Shown here piece by piece: positions 7,117-8,980 of a stretch of DNA of 8,980 nt (its first letter is position 1; every line of letters begins with the position of its first letter). The translations under genes were made by a program, and so were the position numbers. The DNA comes from Leptolyngbya sp. SIO4C1 (lineage in GTDB: Bacteria > Cyanobacteriota > Cyanobacteriia > Phormidesmidales > Phormidesmidaceae). Where the stretch lies: the NCBI GenBank assembly GCA_010671975.1, contig JAAHIA010000194.1, positions 1-8,980 on the forward strand, written 5' to 3'. Under the pieces are notes generated by a model. The model had not been told where the DNA came from. It did no database searches and was given only the letters and a program-made list of their open reading frames with translations.

Positions 7117-7385
7117 ACTTGATTGCTTGGCTTGGAGCTCCAACCATAAATTGGATCGGTCTCAGCCCGCAGAATTTCTTCGTCTTGCTCGGCAATGTTC
7201 TGCTGACCAGAATGACCTAAACCTGTGATGGAAGATAAGAAGTCAGACGAACCGTCGGTATCGCTATGCTGAAGCGTTTTATATCGTAAATAGTCAAGAA
7301 AGCTAGCAAGTTCAAACAGAACCTCATCGGGCAAGTTTCTGACTGCTTCTATAAGTTGCTGACGCTCCATCGTAGGACTATTCAT
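7113..7385 (-). CDS. Antitoxin of the PIN toxin pair, DUF2281-like
   Basis: A 90-residue protein whose N-terminal half (MERQQLIEAVRNLPDEVLFE and the following LASFLDYLRYK) resembles the helical DUF2281/VapB-type antitoxins paired with cyanobacterial PIN toxins. The C-terminal half is polar and acidic, as expected for a toxin-binding tail, and ends in PIYGWSSKPSNQV. Starts at ATG 7385, TTG 7394 and ATG 7370 are possible; 7385 is taken as the first ATG, and none has a clear ribosome-binding site. Its TGA (7113-7115) overlaps the toxin ATG. Antitoxins of this type usually repress their own operon, and a short palindrome at 7430-7440 upstream could serve as the operator. Confidence 0.8.
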   Translation of the reverse strand: MNSPTMERQQLIEAVRNLPDEVLFELASFLDYLRYKTLQHSDTDGSSDFLSSITGLGHSGQQNIAEQDEEILRAETDPIYGWSSKPSNQV

Positions 7386-7418
7386 AGTAAGCAATCTCAG
7401 GAAGAGGGTTCATCTTGT

Positions 7419-7440
7419 ATTTTACTATTCTGCTCAGCAG
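7419..7440 (-). promoter_or_regulatory. Candidate promoter -10 and operator for the toxin-antitoxin operon
   Basis: On the minus strand TAAAAT (7424-7419) matches five of six positions of the -10 consensus. Just upstream lies the 11-bp palindrome CTGCTGAGCAG (7440-7430), with CTGCT/AGCAG arms. A palindrome in the -35/-10 spacer is a common site for antitoxin autorepression. No good -35 box is present. Confidence 0.3.
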
Positions 7441-7450
7441 CTAGAACGAA

Positions 7451-7507
7451 TTAGCTCTTGAACTGCTTTGTCCATGTTTCAACCATTGCAGTTTCGCGGA
7501 TCGTCAT
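7451..7507 (-). pseudogene. Truncated second copy of the 48-codon ORF
   Basis: ATG 7507 reads MTIRETAMVETWTKQFKS and then meets TAA at 7451. The first 18 codons match the ORF at 6322-6468 in 13 positions. The similarity stops at the end of the direct repeat, so this is the 5' part of that ORF carried by repeat copy B. Confidence 0.6.
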
Positions 7508-7635
7508 GATAGGGGCTGTTTCTAACCTTCTCTACTTCATTGTCCAATTGTCTCAAATTTTTTGAGAACGCTGCAAACTGGGTCTGTAAGCCGCGATCGC
7601 AGGTCAATACGCAAGCCTTCGAAAGTGCGATCGCG
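7457..7635. repeat. Direct repeat copy B (about 179 bp)
   Basis: Partner of 6418-6596. It carries HIP1 sites at 7593-7600 and 7627-7634 and the truncated ORF copy. An ORF of 70 codons can be drawn across it on the minus strand, but it runs through repeat DNA in a different frame and has no protein-like features. Confidence 0.9.
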
Positions 7636-7673
7636 CATCTGCTAGGGCTTGATTGATGATGCGCTGCGATCGC
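7627..7673. repeat. HIP1-ended inverted repeat at the cassette boundary
   Basis: Left arm GCGATCGC-GCATC (7627-7639) is complementary to right arm GATGC-GCT-GCGATCGC (7658-7673), with a 3-nt bulge and an 18-nt loop. Both arms include a full HIP1 site. The element ends 2 bp before the stop codon that truncates the TIR-like fragment, so it marks the junction between host repeat DNA and cassette DNA. Confidence 0.65.
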
Positions 7674-7674
7674 T

Positions 7675-7731
7675 CTACTCTCTGTCGTCACGGGCGTAGC
7701 TGAAGAATACGTACGAATCTGCCATACTCAT
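7675..7731 (-). pseudogene. Start of a TIR-domain-like gene, truncated (cassette remnant)
   Basis: ATG 7731 (or 7725) reads MSMADSYVFFSYARDDRE and then TAG at 7675-7677. The segment YVFFSYARDDRE strongly resembles the first strand and box of bacterial TIR domains (pattern VFISYxxxD). Only 18 codons remain. The frame then enters HIP1-bearing repeat DNA, so the rest was probably deleted or replaced. It starts 31 bp after the attC-like core at 7763-7769 on the minus strand, the normal position of the next cassette gene. TIR proteins often cleave NAD in phage defence. The fragment is too short for certainty. Confidence 0.45.
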
Positions 7732-7762
7732 TTCGTCGTGCCAGACCGGCGTTTTCGATGAT

Positions 7763-7853
7763 GCCCAACGCTTGCGTTCACCGGGTCGCGGCGAACCATT
7801 CTCCATTGTCAAACCGCTCAGCATCGCGGCTCCTGTGCAACGTATTGTTATGC
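7763..7853 (-). other. attC-like integron recombination site, downstream of the phosphotransferase
   Basis: Read on the minus strand the 91-bp site begins GCATAAC (R'', 7853-7847) and ends GTTGGGC (R', 7769-7763), which matches the GTTRRRY core exactly. Inner boxes CGTTGCAC and GTGAACG are complementary except for one extra G on the first, the asymmetry typical of folded attC sites. The phosphotransferase stop TAA (7850-7848) lies inside R''. Predicted recombination falls between G7769 and T7768. Confidence 0.75.
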
Positions 7854-8771
7854 CGCGCGCTGATGGTCGGCAAGCACGTCATCAATGTTTTGCTGGGCGG
7901 CTGCCGCCGCCAGCGGATTAATGTCGATGTGTTCGACAAGTGTAATCAATCCTTTCCACAAAGCCCAGCCACGACTTCGGGCCCAGGTTGAGTCATCAAC
8001 GGGAATGGCGGTACGGAACATCTCCCGGCTGTCCCCTGAAAAGAGTGTCCACGCGATCGTCAAATCACAGGCGGGATCACCTACCCCCGAACATCCGAAA
8101 TCGATTACTGCACTCAGGAAGCCGTCTCGAACCAATAAGTTCGTTGGGTGGACGTCCCCATGCACCCAAACGGGCGTGTTGTTCCATGCTGAGTTGAGGG
8201 CAATTTCCCACACTTCCATTGCTGCTTCCGTATCGATCTTTCCGCGTAATGATGAGACCGCATCCCGTGTTTCCTGATCGTAAGTCGCAAGCGGACCGCC
8301 TCGGAAGAAGTTATGCCGTCCCGGTGATGGTCCACCGGCAGGATCGATTTGCCACAAAGCTATGAGGAACTGTGCCAGCGTAGTCGCGAATTGGTTCAGA
8401 TCGTTGATTCGCTCAGCAGTCGCGTTTTCTCCGTCTAGCCAACGATAAATGGACCAGTTCCAAGGATAATCGTCAGCAGGCAATCCCCTAACAAGCGGGA
8501 CCGAAACAGCAAGTGGAAGCAGTCTAGCAAGTATCGGCAACCATCGGTGTTCCTTCTCCACTTGCGCTGCATAGGGCTCGGCGCTCGGTAGCCGGACAGA
8601 CATATCGTTGCCAAGGCGGAAAGTTCTGTTGTCCCAACCATTGGGCTCGACAGGCTGGATGGAGAGATTCGCCCACTGCGGGAACTGAGCCGCAACCAAG
8701 CGTCTTACTAGTAGCGTGTCGATTTCCATTTTATGTAGGTATGCCAGGCGGCGTTGGGTTGAGCGGTCTAA
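7769..8771 (-). mobile_element. Integron gene cassette carrying the phosphotransferase
   Basis: The interval between the predicted cleavage points of two attC-like sites is 1003 bp: a 36-bp leader, one gene on the minus strand, and an attC overlapping its stop. This is standard cassette architecture. No HIP1 site occurs in it, unlike the sequence to its left. No integrase gene or attI site is in the window. The array's upstream end must lie to the right of base 8980, if it still exists. Confidence 0.7.
7848..8729 (-). CDS. Aminoglycoside phosphotransferase family protein (cassette gene)
   Basis: A 293-residue protein of the APH/choline-kinase-like fold, which transfers phosphate from ATP to a small-molecule hydroxyl group. 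The N-lobe shows GWDNRTFRLG and a candidate ATP-binding segment MSVRLPSAEPYAAQVEKE (about 43-60). The catalytic loop is HGDVHPTN with Asp192 and Asn197. The metal-binding motif is IDFGCSGVGDPACDL with Asp210. All key residues are present and the length is usual, so it should be active. Family members include true aminoglycoside kinases and many enzymes with other substrates, so the sequence does not establish a resistance phenotype. It starts at ATG 8729 with no obvious ribosome-binding site. Its TAA is embedded in an attC-like site. The lack of HIP1 sites suggests recent import. Confidence 0.92.
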   Translation of the reverse strand: MEIDTLLVRRLVAAQFPQWANLSIQPVEPNGWDNRTFRLGNDMSVRLPSAEPYAAQVEKEHRWLPILARLLPLAVSVPLVRGLPADDYPWNWSIYRWLDGENATAERINDLNQFATTLAQFLIALWQIDPAGGPSPGRHNFFRGGPLATYDQETRDAVSSLRGKIDTEAAMEVWEIALNSAWNNTPVWVHGDVHPTNLLVRDGFLSAVIDFGCSGVGDPACDLTIAWTLFSGDSREMFRTAIPVDDSTWARSRGWALWKGLITLVEHIDINPLAAAAAQQNIDDVLADHQRAA

Positions 8772-8852
8772 CGTTCCCCTTCAGCAGCAGCAGACAGCTG
8801 AAGGCTAAGAGCTAAGGGCTCTCGCTTGTCCGCTACAAGGAGCTTGTTATGC
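8766..8852 (-). other. attC-like integron recombination site, downstream of the VOC gene
   Basis: On the minus strand the 87-bp site begins GCATAAC (8852-8846) and ends GTTAGAC (8772-8766), matching GTTRRRY. Inner arms CTCCTTGTAG and CTGAAGGGG pair with one unpaired G on the first arm. The stem continues as GCGGACAAGC against GCTGTCTGC. It lies 6 bp after the VOC stop and 36 bp before the phosphotransferase ATG. Confidence 0.75.
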
Positions 8853-8858
8853 ACTCAG

Positions 8859-8980
8859 TTATTCCTCAAGATCTTGACCAATCATAATTCGATGTCCGTC
8901 GATAGTTCTTACACCAAATTCTCGCATCCCCCATTTTTCACTCTTGAGAGGCTTAATTATCTCTGCGCCTTTTGAGTTGA
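8859..8980 (-). CDS. VOC-family (glyoxalase/bleomycin-resistance fold) protein, C-terminal 39 residues
   Basis: The open frame enters from the right edge and ends at TAA 8859-8861. The visible residues include GAEIIKPLKSEKWGMREFGV and RTIDGHRIMIGQDLEE. The pattern of GAEI, then WG.RE.GV, then DG.R..IG is the usual C-terminal half of a VOC domain, where a metal-ligand or substrate-binding acidic residue often sits. The start lies outside the window. It is followed after 6 bp by an attC-like site, so it is the upstream cassette of the array. The DNA is visibly more AT-rich than the phosphotransferase cassette, suggesting a separate origin. VOC proteins range from glyoxalases to drug-binding resistance proteins; which applies cannot be told. 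Confidence 0.7.
   Translation of the reverse strand, partial: NSKGAEIIKPLKSEKWGMREFGVRTIDGHRIMIGQDLEE

Noticed and set aside
7479..7691. 70-codon minus-strand ORF across repeat B and the HIP1 hairpin
   Set aside because: It runs through repeat DNA, in a different frame from the duplicated ORF, and its translation has no protein-like pattern.
7885..8277. ORFs of 130 and 69 codons on the plus strand, opposite the phosphotransferase
   Set aside because: They are antisense to a clear kinase-fold gene and have no recognisable motifs or hydrophobic pattern.

Overview
The window looks like a cyanobacterial chromosome segment with an accessory region at its right end. Evidence for a cyanobacterium: a Gap2-type glyceraldehyde-3-phosphate dehydrogenase, a selenophosphate synthetase fused to an NADH-dehydrogenase-like domain, and 17 copies by eye of the HIP1 palindrome GCGATCGC between 1036 and 7673. 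No tRNA, rRNA or CRISPR array is visible.

Left part (1-2642): the 3' end of gap2 (+), a strong intrinsic terminator, then a B12-binding-fold radical SAM protein of unknown function (+) starting at GTG 732. It converges on a small two-helix membrane protein gene (-).

Middle part (2813-6185, minus strand): a two-gene selenium operon. The selD fusion makes selenophosphate from selenide and ATP. mnmH follows 13 nt downstream and uses selenophosphate to make 2-selenouridine at the tRNA wobble position. The SelD fusion linker contains an in-frame block of dispersed cyanobacterial repeats, including six copies of an 8-bp unit.

Accessory part (6252-7674): a 48-aa unknown ORF (-), then a VapBC-like toxin-antitoxin pair (-) lying between two direct repeats of about 179 bp. 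The right-hand repeat carries a truncated copy of the 48-aa ORF. HIP1 sites are dense in and beside the repeats.

Right end (7675-8980): what I read as part of an integron gene-cassette array, transcribed from the minus strand, with no integrase in the window. In transcription order it holds the C-terminus of a VOC (glyoxalase/bleomycin-resistance fold) protein, an attC-like site (8766-8852), an aminoglycoside-phosphotransferase-family gene whose stop codon lies inside the next attC-like site (7763-7853), and an 18-codon fragment resembling a TIR domain start. The fragment is cut off at HIP1-bearing repeat DNA. No HIP1 site occurs to the right of 7673, which fits an imported origin. This array is the most notable content. 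Both attC calls rest on hand-read core sites and the asymmetric extra base of the attC hairpin, not on a covariance-model search.
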